64,000 nucleotides of DNA, taken from positions 1,488,001 to 1,552,000 of the forward strand of contig JADJPE010000005.1 in the NCBI GenBank assembly GCA_016713425.1, in the 5' to 3' direction. This document shows positions 8,739 through 16,726 of this stretch, one piece after another; within the stretch, counting starts at the first letter, position 1, and each line of letters begins with the position of its first letter. This DNA comes from Deltaproteobacteria bacterium (GTDB lineage: Bacteria > Myxococcota > Kuafuiibacteriia > Kuafuiibacteriales > Kuafuiibacteriaceae). Below the pieces are notes generated by a model, which was not told the origin of the DNA, searched no databases, and saw only the letters and a list, made by a program, of their open reading frames with translations. A program made the position numbers and the translations under genes.

Positions 8739-9713
8739 ATGAGCACGGCAGGTCACTTGGGCGCCATCGGAAGCGCTACCCCATTTGCGGGCATCCAAGA
8801 CGCCTGTTTTCTTGCCTACGAGGAGAAGAAGTGGGGCTCCAACGCCTTCACGCTCGAGCGGCGTCGAGCGAAGGAGGCCCTCCTTTCACTCGCTTGGGCT
8901 GTTCGCAAGACGCTTGCCGAAGAGCTGTCTGCGCTCGAGATGGGGGTCTCCGATGAGACGCCAAATGTTGCGAACGCCCGCAAAGTTTCAGCGCAATGGG
9001 TTTACTTCACGCGCAATGAAGCCGACCGGGCTGCGCTCAAGCCGCTGCTGTCGCGGACGGACCTCCAAGCAGGGGCGAGTCTCTTTGATATCTCGATCCA
9101 GCACCAACACGCGTGCCTTGTTTTCCGCGTAGATCTTCACGGGCTCACGATCGGGCTCGATCTCGCGCGCAAAGCCCGAGTCGACCGCGACAATGCGGGC
9201 GAAAAGCTGAAGAACGAGTGGGCAAAGAAACGCTTTCTGGAGCTTGCGCAGGTGCTCCCCGAGCATTCGGTTGCGGGGTTTGGTGCAGCCGTGAAGTCTA
9301 CGTCGGCGATCGACTTTGAGACGCTGGACGGATGGGTCAAGGACTTCAAAGAGGGCGACGAAGGTTTCGCGATCGAGGTCAAGATTCCGCGGGGCGACGC
9401 GCTTCTTGATTCACCAGAGCTCGTCGATCGCGTGGCCTCGCACCTTCGTCTCTTCCTTCCGTTTCATCAGTTCTTGAGTTGGTCGCGCGACAACGACTAC
9501 ATGCAAGTGAAAGATGCGATTCAGAAGGAGGTTGCCGTCGAGAAGAAGCGGAAGACGACGACCTTCGATCCCGGCGAACGTGTGACCATCATGTCGGGCC
9601 TTTTTGCTGGCCGAGCGGGCTACATCGGTGAGGTCGATGGCAAAGGCAAAGCCAAGGTTATGGTGGGCCCGGTGAGTGTTTCGGTCGATGTGAAGGACCT
9701 GCGTAGCGCTTGA
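8739..9713 (+). CDS. KOW-domain protein of unknown function
   Basis: A soluble protein of about 324 residues without signal peptide. Most of it matches no family I recognise. The C-terminal ~50 residues (GERVTIMSGLFAGRAGYIGE … VSVSVDVKDL) look like a KOW motif, the RNA- or protein-binding beta module of NusG, L24 and related proteins. The preceding segment VEKKRKTTTFDPGERV is a basic linker. I chose ATG 8739 (MSTAGHLGAIGSATPF) because a promoter -10 box ends just upstream; a TTG at 8682 would add 19 residues but overlaps the -35. It converges with the next gene, leaving 8 bp between stops. A role in transcription or translation is only a guess from the KOW fold. Confidence 0.7.
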   Translation: MSTAGHLGAIGSATPFAGIQDACFLAYEEKKWGSNAFTLERRRAKEALLSLAWAVRKTLAEELSALEMGVSDETPNVANARKVSAQWVYFTRNEADRAALKPLLSRTDLQAGASLFDISIQHQHACLVFRVDLHGLTIGLDLARKARVDRDNAGEKLKNEWAKKRFLELAQVLPEHSVAGFGAAVKSTSAIDFETLDGWVKDFKEGDEGFAIEVKIPRGDALLDSPELVDRVASHLRLFLPFHQFLSWSRDNDYMQVKDAIQKEVAVEKKRKTTTFDPGERVTIMSGLFAGRAGYIGEVDGKGKAKVMVGPVSVSVDVKDLRSA

Positions 9714-9721
9714 TTGTTCGC

Positions 9722-9967
9722 TTACTTCCTTCGGTGCAGCATTTCGCTGAGCATCATCCGAAGAATCGTTGCGAGCCGAACACCTAAGATCGCCATGGCG
9801 GCGCCCGTCGCGCAATAAAGACCGATGAACGTCCCGTCTTGGCGCTGCTCAACCGAAAGCATCTTCAGCGCGTAGATGTAGCCTGCGCCACCGCCGAGGA
9901 CGCCGGGTAGAAGAGACAAAACGGCGCGTCGTTGAAGCGTGCGCAGAAGCTGACTTTGATTTCCCAT
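9722..9967 (-). CDS. Small membrane protein, unknown
   Basis: An 81-residue protein with two predicted hydrophobic segments (AVLSLLPGVLGGGAGYIYA around residues 15-33, and FIGLYCATGAAMAILGVRLA around 47-66) and basic ends (MLHRRK at the C-terminus). It is divergent from the PilZ gene, with 67 bp between start codons, and convergent with the KOW gene. I see no family match. The compact ORF, alternating hydrophobic and basic segments and good spacing to neighbours make it likely real. Confidence 0.6.
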   Translation of the reverse strand: MGNQSQLLRTLQRRAVLSLLPGVLGGGAGYIYALKMLSVEQRQDGTFIGLYCATGAAMAILGVRLATILRMMLSEMLHRRK

Positions 9968-10034
9968 CGCTGTGATCTACTCCACAAGTACCGGTTTTTT
10001 TGACCCTTTCTCAATACGCATCCACCATCCGCCC

Positions 10035-10475
10035 ATGACCGACCCTTTGCGTCGGTGGCCCGATGGGACCACCGAACGTCGAGCCCCTCTGGCCCGTCGC
10101 GACTCTTCGGCGGCTCGACTGAGACTCACCCTGGAAATCGCTGTCCCTGTTCTGCTTCGTTCCGACGAGGGTTTGACGAGAGGTATCGCGCGAAACATCT
10201 CGGAGGGTGGAATGCTCGTCGAGGTTGATGCGCTGCCTCCGATCGGCTCCCCTGTGGATGTCACGATCTCCGGCGTTCATGGGTCAATCGATGCACCCAA
10301 CTCGCTTACCCTTAAAGGTGAGATACGCCATCATCTTGCCTGGCAGTACGTGACCGACCGCCGTCGGATTCAGGTGATGCGCGGCATCGGTATTCGATTT
10401 GCGAGCGACGATGTATCGCATGAGCGCTTGGCGACCCAGTCCTGGCTCGATTTTGCCGGCGAGACCGTGCACTGA
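10035..10475 (+). CDS. PilZ-domain protein (possible c-di-GMP receptor)
   Basis: A protein of about 146 residues. The PilZ barrel is recognisable: RLTLEIAVPVLLR, then ARNISEGGMLVEVDALPPIG (the N/D-x-S-x-x-G motif appears as NISEGG) and a C-terminal part ending GIGIRFA with conserved barrel glycines. The arginine-rich segment before it (TTERRAPLARRDSSAARLRL) may supply the RxxxR-type c-di-GMP contacts. ATG 10035 begins MTDPLRRWPDGT; an upstream GTG at 9972 is less attractive. PilZ proteins couple c-di-GMP to motility or secretion. Its 3' end is followed by a heptanucleotide array. Confidence 0.8.
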   Translation: MTDPLRRWPDGTTERRAPLARRDSSAARLRLTLEIAVPVLLRSDEGLTRGIARNISEGGMLVEVDALPPIGSPVDVTISGVHGSIDAPNSLTLKGEIRHHLAWQYVTDRRRIQVMRGIGIRFASDDVSHERLATQSWLDFAGETVH

Positions 10476-10491
10476 CACCTCTCCTTGCGTC

Positions 10492-10568
10492 TCACAGCTC
10501 ACGGCTCACAGCCCACGGCTCACGGCTCACGGCTCACGGCTCACGGCTCACGGCTCACGGCTCACGGC
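10492..10568. repeat. Heptanucleotide tandem array (TCACGGC x 11)
   Basis: Eleven back-to-back 7-bp units: units 1 and 3 read TCACAGC, unit 4 reads CCACGGC, the rest are TCACGGC. It lies between two convergent genes: 16 bp after the PilZ stop and immediately abutting the TGA stop of the minus-strand gene (10569-10571). Two copies of the same heptamer also occur at 2777-2790, just downstream of rpmH. The array is non-coding as annotated, but all its frames are open. Confidence 0.95.
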
Positions 10569-11414
10569 TCAGGCCGTCATGCTCTTCCAGCCTTGAGCCA
10601 GTCCCTCGGGAAGGAGCCCACCGGCGTTCAGCCGGGCAAGCGTCATCTGGTCCCGCATGCGATTCCAGTCTTCTTGGGCAATCGTTGTGTTTGCGTGTTC
10701 GAACTGGCACTGCGGCGAAAAGGGCTGGTCGTCGGCAGCGAATTGAAGTCTTCGCCCAGACATCGTCGTGTTTGCGCAGGTGTCCCCGTTCGGAAAAGGC
10801 GTCGGTATGTACCAGCGCCTCGAATACTTGACCTCCTTCGATCCGAAGCCCGAACCATGTGCATATGAGACGGCGCACCGGCCGGTCACGAGCGCCAGGA
10901 AATCCGGGTTTTCTGGAATAACGGCACGCCGTTTGGGTCTGGGGACCTCCGAGATGGCTTCATGAGCGACCAGGCCAGTGCGCTCGGGTTCCCCATCCTC
11001 TGAAACAGCGTATACCCCTGAATCATGGCCCGAGACCTCCTGGTTTTCGACGTGGCTCTCTTCAGGGTCTCCCACGCGCGCAGGGATGCTTCGGTCGGCA
11101 GCATGGGGCTCCAGCAGCCCCGACTGCTGCGCCTGTTGCTGATCGGCGACCTCCTGCATGCGGTCCAGCGCCTCTGGTTCATAGCCCGTCTTCTTGCCTT
11201 GCGCTGCGGTCTTCTCCTGTTCGCCGATATTCCCGGCTTTCTTGAAGGCATCCTTGGCTACATGAACCGGCTTGCTCTTGGACTTGGATTTCGAGGGTGG
11301 TTCCCCGCGATCTCGGAGCTTGCTGTAAGGGACTCCGGCGCCTGAGACCGGGATCGACCCCACACCGGACAGGCTCAATTCAGACGCGGGCAAAGAATCT
11401 GCTTTTATCGCCAT
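10569..11414 (-). CDS. Hypothetical protein with Lys/Ser-Gln-rich middle
   Basis: About 281 residues from ATG 11414, chosen because GATAAGGAGGTGGAG immediately upstream is an excellent ribosome-binding site; an extension to 11528 lacks one. It begins MAIKADSLPASELSLSGVG, has a basic segment KSKSKSKPVHVAKDAFKKAG, a Gln-rich stretch (VADQQQAQQSGLL), and a Cys-containing C-terminal half (GRCAVSYAHGSGF, GDTCANTTMSG, SPQCQFEHANTT). No signal peptide, membrane segment or known domain is evident. It is divergent from infA and convergent with the PilZ gene. Confidence 0.65.
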   Translation of the reverse strand: MAIKADSLPASELSLSGVGSIPVSGAGVPYSKLRDRGEPPSKSKSKSKPVHVAKDAFKKAGNIGEQEKTAAQGKKTGYEPEALDRMQEVADQQQAQQSGLLEPHAADRSIPARVGDPEESHVENQEVSGHDSGVYAVSEDGEPERTGLVAHEAISEVPRPKRRAVIPENPDFLALVTGRCAVSYAHGSGFGSKEVKYSRRWYIPTPFPNGDTCANTTMSGRRLQFAADDQPFSPQCQFEHANTTIAQEDWNRMRDQMTLARLNAGGLLPEGLAQGWKSMTA

Positions 11415-11596
11415 CTCCACCTCCTTATCGACGGGATGCCGAGGTTGTTGCGTGAAAATTTGCTCCCGCCCCTTAGTGGTGTAAACCCGTAGTCTGCATT
11501 TCATCTTCGTGGACGTTTGATTTGACATCGGTCCACTCGCGCATCTATGTCCGCGCCAGCGCCCCGTCTGTCAGCGCGATTAATCAAGGAAGAAAA

Positions 11597-11815
11597 ATGC
11601 CAAAGGACGACTCCATAGAGTGTGAGGGCGTAATCAAGGAAGTGCTCCCAAATGGGATGTTCCGTGTAGAGATTGCGCCCGGCCAGAATATCCTTGCCTA
11701 TGTTTCAGGGCGCATGCGGAAGTTCTTCATTCGCATCGTGCTCGGGGACAAGGTTACGGTCGAGCTTTCGCCGTACGATCTCACGAAAGGTCGCATCGTT
11801 TACCGCGCGCGATGA
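11597..11815 (+). CDS. infA: Translation initiation factor IF-1
   Basis: 72 residues forming the S1-like OB fold of IF-1, which occupies the ribosomal A site during initiation. The sequence MPKDDSIECEGVIKEVLPNG … VSGRMRKFFIRIVLGDKVTV … SPYDLTKGRIVYRAR follows the family throughout. FRVEIAPGQNILAYV differs from the common FRVELENGHEVLAHI but keeps the pattern. The ATG is preceded by AAGGAAGAAAA, a purine-rich ribosome-binding site. It stands alone rather than in a ribosomal protein operon, as often seen when a genome has a second infA; whether another copy exists cannot be seen here. Confidence 0.94.
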   Translation: MPKDDSIECEGVIKEVLPNGMFRVEIAPGQNILAYVSGRMRKFFIRIVLGDKVTVELSPYDLTKGRIVYRAR

Positions 11816-11849
11816 TCGCCCCCCGGTAGCTTTTGGAGCCAAAGACTCG

Positions 11850-12980
11850 ATGACTTTTCCTGTCGTGTCGGTCGATGGCTTCCGTCTAGCGAGCCAAACT
11901 CGACGGTTGCCGAACTTGTTTCGTTGCGGCGCGGGCGTCACGGTTTCGATCGGTGTCTTGATCGCCGTCCTGCTCGGTGCCGGTGATGCCTTGGGGGCGC
12001 CGTCAGGCGCACGCAAGCCCCCTGCTCCCGCAGAAAGCGCCTTTCAAGAGGCGTTGAAGGCGGAGTCTCGAGGGGAGATCGAGGAGGCGGTTGCGTTGTA
12101 TGAGCGCCTGCTTCGTGAGGAGCCCGAGAATGGTCGAGCACTCATCAACCTCGGCATCCTCAAGATTCGACAAGGTCATAAGTCGGCCGGTAAGGCGCTT
12201 TGCGAACGCGCGGAGAATCTTACGCCGGATGCGGCCAAGGTTCGCTACTGTCTCGGTCTTGCGGCTGTTCGTTCGGGAGACATCGAGCGCGCGGCCAAGG
12301 AGTTCGAGGCTTCGATCCGGCTTCTGCCGACCGCGCCAGCGCCGATCGTCGAGTTGGCACATATCCGTCGGAAGCAGGAGCGATATCGCGAGGCTGTTCA
12401 ACTCTACCGCGACGCGGTTCAGAATCAGGCCGACGATCCAGATCTGCATGTTCATCTCGGCTACTGCTACAAGAGCCTGAAAGACTATGCGGCGGCCGCC
12501 GTTGAGTACCGAAAAGCGGTCCAAAAAGATCCCACGAGCTACTTCGGTCACCTCAATCTTGGCTGGATCCTCGTGAAGCTCAAAAGCGATGCCGAAGCCG
12601 AGCCCGTTTATCTTCGCGCGGTCGAGTTGAAGCCGGAGGCGGCTGAGCCGCACTACAATCTCGGCAACCTCTACAAGCGCCAAGGAGAGCTCAACAAGGC
12701 TGCTGAGCACTATCGGAAGTCGGTGGAGCTCGATCCCAATGCGGTCGACCATCGGCTTTCGTTGGCGGGTGTGGCCTGGCAGCTCGGAAACGTCAGCGAG
12801 GCCAAGGCACAGCTTGCTCGGGCCCTCGAGCTGCGTCCCTCACCTGGGCAGAAGAAAGCCATCGATCGCCTCGAGCGTCTCCTTGATGCACCACCACGCA
12901 AAGCCTCGGTCACGTCAGAAGCCTCGAAGGCCTCGAAGGCGTCGAAATCGTCGAAAGCTTCGAAATCGGCGAACGACTAA
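11850..12980 (+). CDS. TPR-repeat protein, probably exported
   Basis: About 376 residues from ATG 11850 (MTFPVVSVDGFRLASQ). A hydrophobic segment (VTVSIGVLIAVLLGAGDALG) near residues 30-50 ending at an Ala-rich cleavage-like site suggests export or an N-terminal anchor. From residue ~60 at least eight tetratricopeptide repeats follow, e.g. ALYERLLREEPENGRALINL, AEPHYNLGNLYKRQGELNKA and AEHYRKSVELDPNAVDHRLS, so it is a protein-interaction scaffold. The C-terminus is a low-complexity Lys/Ala/Ser tail (KASKASKSSKASKS) encoded by short repeats at 12918-12967. It lies 34 bp after infA and may be co-transcribed, though the functions seem unrelated. Confidence 0.85.
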   Translation: MTFPVVSVDGFRLASQTRRLPNLFRCGAGVTVSIGVLIAVLLGAGDALGAPSGARKPPAPAESAFQEALKAESRGEIEEAVALYERLLREEPENGRALINLGILKIRQGHKSAGKALCERAENLTPDAAKVRYCLGLAAVRSGDIERAAKEFEASIRLLPTAPAPIVELAHIRRKQERYREAVQLYRDAVQNQADDPDLHVHLGYCYKSLKDYAAAAVEYRKAVQKDPTSYFGHLNLGWILVKLKSDAEAEPVYLRAVELKPEAAEPHYNLGNLYKRQGELNKAAEHYRKSVELDPNAVDHRLSLAGVAWQLGNVSEAKAQLARALELRPSPGQKKAIDRLERLLDAPPRKASVTSEASKASKASKSSKASKSAND

Positions 12981-13039
12981 CCGTGGGCGAAGCGCCTCTC
13001 GATGCGTTTCTGCTACTCGCTCGCCTTCCGGCGTTGGCT

Positions 13040-14611
13040 TCAGCGGGATGAGGGTAGGGAGGTTTCGAAGAGAAGATTGCGCTCGCGGTCGAGCAGCCAC
13101 ATCTCGTCGCCCGAGACCGCGCCGCTTGCGCCGGCGGACGGGATAAGGAACGCGTGGCGCGTTATGGCGGATGTTGCTGAAGTCGCCGTCGATGTCGATG
13201 TCGAGATCGACGTGTTTGAGAAGGTCAACCACTGTCGTGTGATCTCAGTGCTGAGCGAAACGCCAGCATCGGTGCAGACCAATGTGGGCCAGCCGGCGAG
13301 CGCGAAGGGCGCCTCGATGTCGTCGCCTTCCGCAAGACCGGTCTGCGTATTGAGCCGATGGATCGAGGGGACGTAAGTCGGCGGAGCCGCGTATCCGCCC
13401 GGAGCGCGGGCCCCCCAGAGCGTGCGCCCGTCGTGGCAGACTCCGGTCAAGATCTCAGGGACGTCGAAAGAGCGTGTCAGGGCGCCCGTCGCATAGTCGA
13501 TCACTCGAACCCGCGTTTCGTTGCCCACATAGGGTGAGGTTGAGACGACGTAGATCTCGTCGCCTTGGAACGTCACTGCGTAGGGTTCGAAGCCATCGTC
13601 GGGAATATGGAGCTCGGCTGCGACGTCGGGCGCGATCGCAAAGCCTTGCGTCGGCTCCTGCGTATTCGGATCGTACGCCACCATCTCAAGGCGATTGTCT
13701 TGGGAGGCATACAGAACCCAGATCTCGTCGCGAGCGAAGGTGAGTGCGCGCGCGCCCGACTGATCGAGCGCCGACACATGGGTGATTGTCGGCATAGGTA
13801 GAGGCGCGCCCAACGAGAACGTGACGATCGTGCCCGGTGCGTTGACGCCAAACCACATTGTTTCGCCTCCTAGGAGCGCGCTGCCCGCGAAATCGCCGTT
13901 GTTCCCGGTGGGCACGTCGCCAGCGAATCCAACGAACGCGCCCGAGGTCCGATCGAGGATGACCGCGTCACTCGATCCCGTGCGCAGTTTAATGAGCACC
14001 TCGTTGTCTTTGACACCGATCGCACCGATCGCCCAGCCGCCTTGGTTGCCGAGTGCGTTCTTGAGCGTCGTGCTGAGATCCTCGACGACGAGTCCAGAGG
14101 TTAGGTCGAGACGCAGGAGTGTTTGGCCTCCCCCGCGATACAGGTAACTTCCGGCGGCGGCCAGGACCGGATTCGGCAAGCTTGCACCTGCGATGCGTCG
14201 TCCGAAGGATTCAGTTTCGGGATCGAATTCTGCAATGCCATCGTTCAACGCGACCCAAATCGTTCCTGCGTCGTCCGCTGTTGCGGCAAAGATAGGGTCC
14301 TGTCTGCTTCGCGAAGACGTGTACTCTTCCTCCACCGCACCCACGGCATTGAGTTTGCGGAAGTGGGTGAGGTCGCGGATCCCATCATCCTGGAAAGCCC
14401 ATAGACTGCCGTCCTTCATGAAGAGCGAGTCGGCCGCCGGCGCTGCTGACTCACTCGCCATCTCGGCGATGCGATATTCGCCTGGCGCGGGCGAAGGCGA
14501 CGCCGTGAGCGCATACGCGCCGAGATCGTAGATTGGGCGCTCTCGTTCGCCTTGATTGGACACGTTACCGCAGCCGGCCAGCAGAACGAAGAGAAGCCCG
14601 CTCACAGACAT
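13040..14611 (-). CDS. Predicted lipoprotein with propeller-like repeats; probable ECF regulon member
   Basis: About 523 residues starting MSVSGLLFVLLAGCGN, a short lipoprotein signal with lipobox LAGC. The mature part contains repeated segments typical of beta-propellers (SYLYRGGGQTLLRLDLTSGL, DDAGTIWVALNDGIAEFDPE, GDEIYVVSTSPYVGNETRV). I do not recognise a named family. The frame stays open upstream to an ATG at 14902 that has a good ribosome-binding site (GGAAAG) and lies just behind an ECF-type promoter. That form would put 97 Thr/Pro-rich residues, including a TLTP repeat, before the lipobox. The lipobox argues for 14611; the promoter and RBS argue for 14902. The promoter matches the one upstream of the neighbouring sigma-factor operon, so the two are probably co-regulated. 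Confidence 0.7.
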   Translation of the reverse strand: MSVSGLLFVLLAGCGNVSNQGERERPIYDLGAYALTASPSPAPGEYRIAEMASESAAPAADSLFMKDGSLWAFQDDGIRDLTHFRKLNAVGAVEEEYTSSRSRQDPIFAATADDAGTIWVALNDGIAEFDPETESFGRRIAGASLPNPVLAAAGSYLYRGGGQTLLRLDLTSGLVVEDLSTTLKNALGNQGGWAIGAIGVKDNEVLIKLRTGSSDAVILDRTSGAFVGFAGDVPTGNNGDFAGSALLGGETMWFGVNAPGTIVTFSLGAPLPMPTITHVSALDQSGARALTFARDEIWVLYASQDNRLEMVAYDPNTQEPTQGFAIAPDVAAELHIPDDGFEPYAVTFQGDEIYVVSTSPYVGNETRVRVIDYATGALTRSFDVPEILTGVCHDGRTLWGARAPGGYAAPPTYVPSIHRLNTQTGLAEGDDIEAPFALAGWPTLVCTDAGVSLSTEITRQWLTFSNTSISTSTSTATSATSAITRHAFLIPSAGASGAVSGDEMWLLDRERNLLFETSLPSSR

Positions 14612-14669
14612 GCGTTGTCGTGCGTCGAGAGGAACGCTGTGCGTCCGGGGCGTCCGCCGATTTGCTGGC

Positions 14670-14753
14670 GTTGGTGTCAGCGTTGGTGTCAGCGTTGGCG
14701 TCAGCGTTGGCGTCAGCGTTGGCGTCAGCGTTGGCGTCAGCGTTGGTTGCAGC
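14670..14753. repeat. 12-bp tandem repeat upstream of the 13040-14611 gene
   Basis: Six units of GTTGGYGTCAGC (14670-14741) followed by a degenerate seventh (GTTGGTTGCAGC). In the frame of the downstream lipoprotein (minus strand) it reads TLTP repeats; in another minus frame it reads ADAN repeats. The unit length preserves every frame. It lies between the ECF-type promoter at 14926-14952 and the lipobox start. Confidence 0.93.
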
Positions 14754-14925
14754 GTGGTCCCCAGCGTCGCTGCCTGCGTGGTTGTCGGCGTGGTCCTCAG
14801 CGCAGTCGCTGGATTTCTTCTCGGGACCGTTGCCCCGGCTCTCGGGAAACTGGGGGTCAAAATGTTGGCGGAAGTTGGGATGTCAGAGTGATTCGAACAC
14901 ATGAGGTTCTTTCCTTTCGCTGACA

Positions 14926-14952
14926 GTGACCGGAAGCGTGGAAGAATGTTCC
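14926..14952 (-). promoter_or_regulatory. Predicted ECF sigma promoter for the 13040-14611 lipoprotein
   Basis: On the minus strand GGAAC (14952-14948) and GTCAC (14930-14926) are separated by 17 bp. The extended element GGGAACATTCTTC is identical to one upstream of the ECF sigma gene at 18127-18153, which also has a 17-bp spacer and a GTC core. Predicted transcription starts near 14918, 16 nt before the ATG at 14902. Confidence 0.65.
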
Positions 14953-15017
14953 CCGTGGCTACGCGGTCGGGCTGGAAGACGGCTTCTGCGTACCGATGCA
15001 TCTGAAGTGAATGCAGA

Positions 15018-15041
15018 GGCCAAGGCCAAGGCCAAGGCCAA
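15018..15041. repeat. Hexanucleotide GGCCAA tandem repeat
   Basis: Four perfect GGCCAA units continuing as degenerate GGCAAA/AGCAAA to about 15053, in the 474 bp space between the lipobox start at 14611 and the end of the caspase gene at 15086. Apart from this, the 12-bp array and the ECF promoter, I see nothing else in that space. Confidence 0.8.
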
Positions 15042-15085
15042 GGCAAAAGCAAAGGGAGGCACCCCGTCGTAGGCGTGATCCGCCA

Positions 15086-16726
15086 TCATATGCGAGCCGT
15101 CAGCGAGAGCATGTATCGGTCCGAGGCTGTCGGCTGAATATGCCCGTCGATCGAGGGCATCAACAGCCGGAGTGCGCCTTCGGCGCTTAGGCCGAACGTC
15201 TTCGAGAACCAGAGCGTGAGTTCGGCGCCGAGACCTCCGAAAGGGAAGGAGACGACCTGGTTGTGGTTGTTGAGGCCGTCGAGATCAATCGTACGGCGCC
15301 CGAACGTCCAGCCAAGAGTCAAGATCGCCGACAGCTCGAGATGCGCATCTCTGTACACCCAGGTGGCCACGTCACCCGACGTGGATACGAGCGATAGGCG
15401 CTGGTCGACATCGACCCTTTGCCGGTCACCCGAGGCGATTTGAACTTGTTGGTTCATGCGGGTGCCCTCGAAAGTCACGCCGACACGGACACGCTCGTTG
15501 AGTTGGCGCCGAGCGTTCACGCCCAGCAAGTAGTGTCCGGGCAAGTGGCTTCGCCCAACTTCGCCGCGCATGGACGCGTAGCCGGCGCTGGCGGCGAAGA
15601 TCCATGCCGGGCCGCCGTCGTGTTGCATGAGATTGTCGAGCAAAACCGTTCCGTCAGCGTCGACACTGGTGTCCAACATCGGCGTTGGGCTTTCGGGATG
15701 GATGACTCGAACCTTGCGCGAACCAGAATTCACGATGAACGCGCCTGGGAGGACGCCTTTGTCGATCCCATCGATCTCGAGGCGGGCACCGAAGAATGCG
15801 TTGCTGAGGGCGGCGATCATGGGCCGTCCGTCCCGAACACGTTTGCCGCGAAGGATGACCGGATCGACGCCGATGATCTCTGCGGTGAGCGTGGGCCGCT
15901 GTTTTCCGCCCGTGAACTCGATCGTCGCTCGGCGCGCGTAGTCGTGTGCTTCGAGGGCGGTGACTGCGCCGTCTCCATCGAGATCGAAGGGGCGATCGAG
16001 CGCCTCAAGGAGGAAGTGCGTGTATATGTCGTTCTGAAGCCGACGATCTTCGCGCGCTGTTTCACCGAAGGCGCTTGCCGCCAAGATCACCTGGCCTTCT
16101 CCGGACATGGGCGACGGCTCTGGGAAGAAGGGCGCTTTGAGGCCACGAAGCTCAGAGGCGAGCGCTGCATTCAGCTTGGACTTGCCCGCGCCCGAATGGC
16201 ACGCGGCGAGGATGACGAGTTTTTGGCTGGCACGCATACCTTCGAGCGTTGTGGTGAGTGCTTCGTAGGTCAGGCCTGTCCTCAGCGGGCTCGCTTGCGT
16301 CGTGTCCTCGAGGACCAACACCTGGACCAGTTTTCCTCGGTCGTCGTAGGCCAGGGTGCCGTGGGTTGAGAAGTAGACGACGACGGTGTCGAGATCGCTT
16401 GTTGTGGCCTCCGCGAGTTCGGCGAGAGCGGCTTCGACCCGGCCTTTCGTGGCGACGCCCTCGATGGTGCGCACCTCGTCAAAGTCCTTCTCGAGCGCAC
16501 GCTGTACATCGCGCGCATCTTTAGTCGCGAATTCGAGCGACGGCCACGCCGAGTCGGCGAAGGTATCAATGCCGACGACCAATGCGAGGCGCCGCCCCTG
16601 AGATGGTTCTTTGGCGACTGGGTGAGCTTCGGTCGTTGCGCGCGGATTCTCTTCGGCTCGAACGTCTTCGGCCTCGATCGAAAGAGCCGAGGTCAAGACG
16701 GCGAGCATGAGTGGGGTGGCTCTCAC
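15086..16726 (-). CDS. Predicted secreted caspase-like protease fused to an outer-membrane beta-barrel
   Basis: 546 residues from a GTG at 16726, chosen because GGAGG lies 4 bases upstream and the GTG overlaps the preceding stop as GTGA. Residues 1-24 form a signal peptide (MRATPLMLAVLTSALSIEAE). Residues ~45-290 are a peptidase C14 (caspase/metacaspase) domain: RRLALVVGIDTF, the catalytic His in VVYFSTHGTL (H122), and the catalytic Cys in VILAACHSGAGKS (C176). DLDGDGAVTALE (248-259) looks like an EF-hand-type calcium loop. Residues ~311-343 (GARLEIDGIDKGVLPGAF) resemble a PEGA surface-layer domain. Residues ~375-546 alternate polar/hydrophobic strands like a small outer-membrane barrel (FGLSAEGALRLLMPS … RYMLSLTARI). 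It is the third gene of the ECF sigma operon. The beta-barrel call is inference; the caspase dyad is directly visible. Confidence 0.82.
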   Translation of the reverse strand: MRATPLMLAVLTSALSIEAEDVRAEENPRATTEAHPVAKEPSQGRRLALVVGIDTFADSAWPSLEFATKDARDVQRALEKDFDEVRTIEGVATKGRVEAALAELAEATTSDLDTVVVYFSTHGTLAYDDRGKLVQVLVLEDTTQASPLRTGLTYEALTTTLEGMRASQKLVILAACHSGAGKSKLNAALASELRGLKAPFFPEPSPMSGEGQVILAASAFGETAREDRRLQNDIYTHFLLEALDRPFDLDGDGAVTALEAHDYARRATIEFTGGKQRPTLTAEIIGVDPVILRGKRVRDGRPMIAALSNAFFGARLEIDGIDKGVLPGAFIVNSGSRKVRVIHPESPTPMLDTSVDADGTVLLDNLMQHDGGPAWIFAASAGYASMRGEVGRSHLPGHYLLGVNARRQLNERVRVGVTFEGTRMNQQVQIASGDRQRVDVDQRLSLVSTSGDVATWVYRDAHLELSAILTLGWTFGRRTIDLDGLNNHNQVVSFPFGGLGAELTLWFSKTFGLSAEGALRLLMPSIDGHIQPTASDRYMLSLTARI

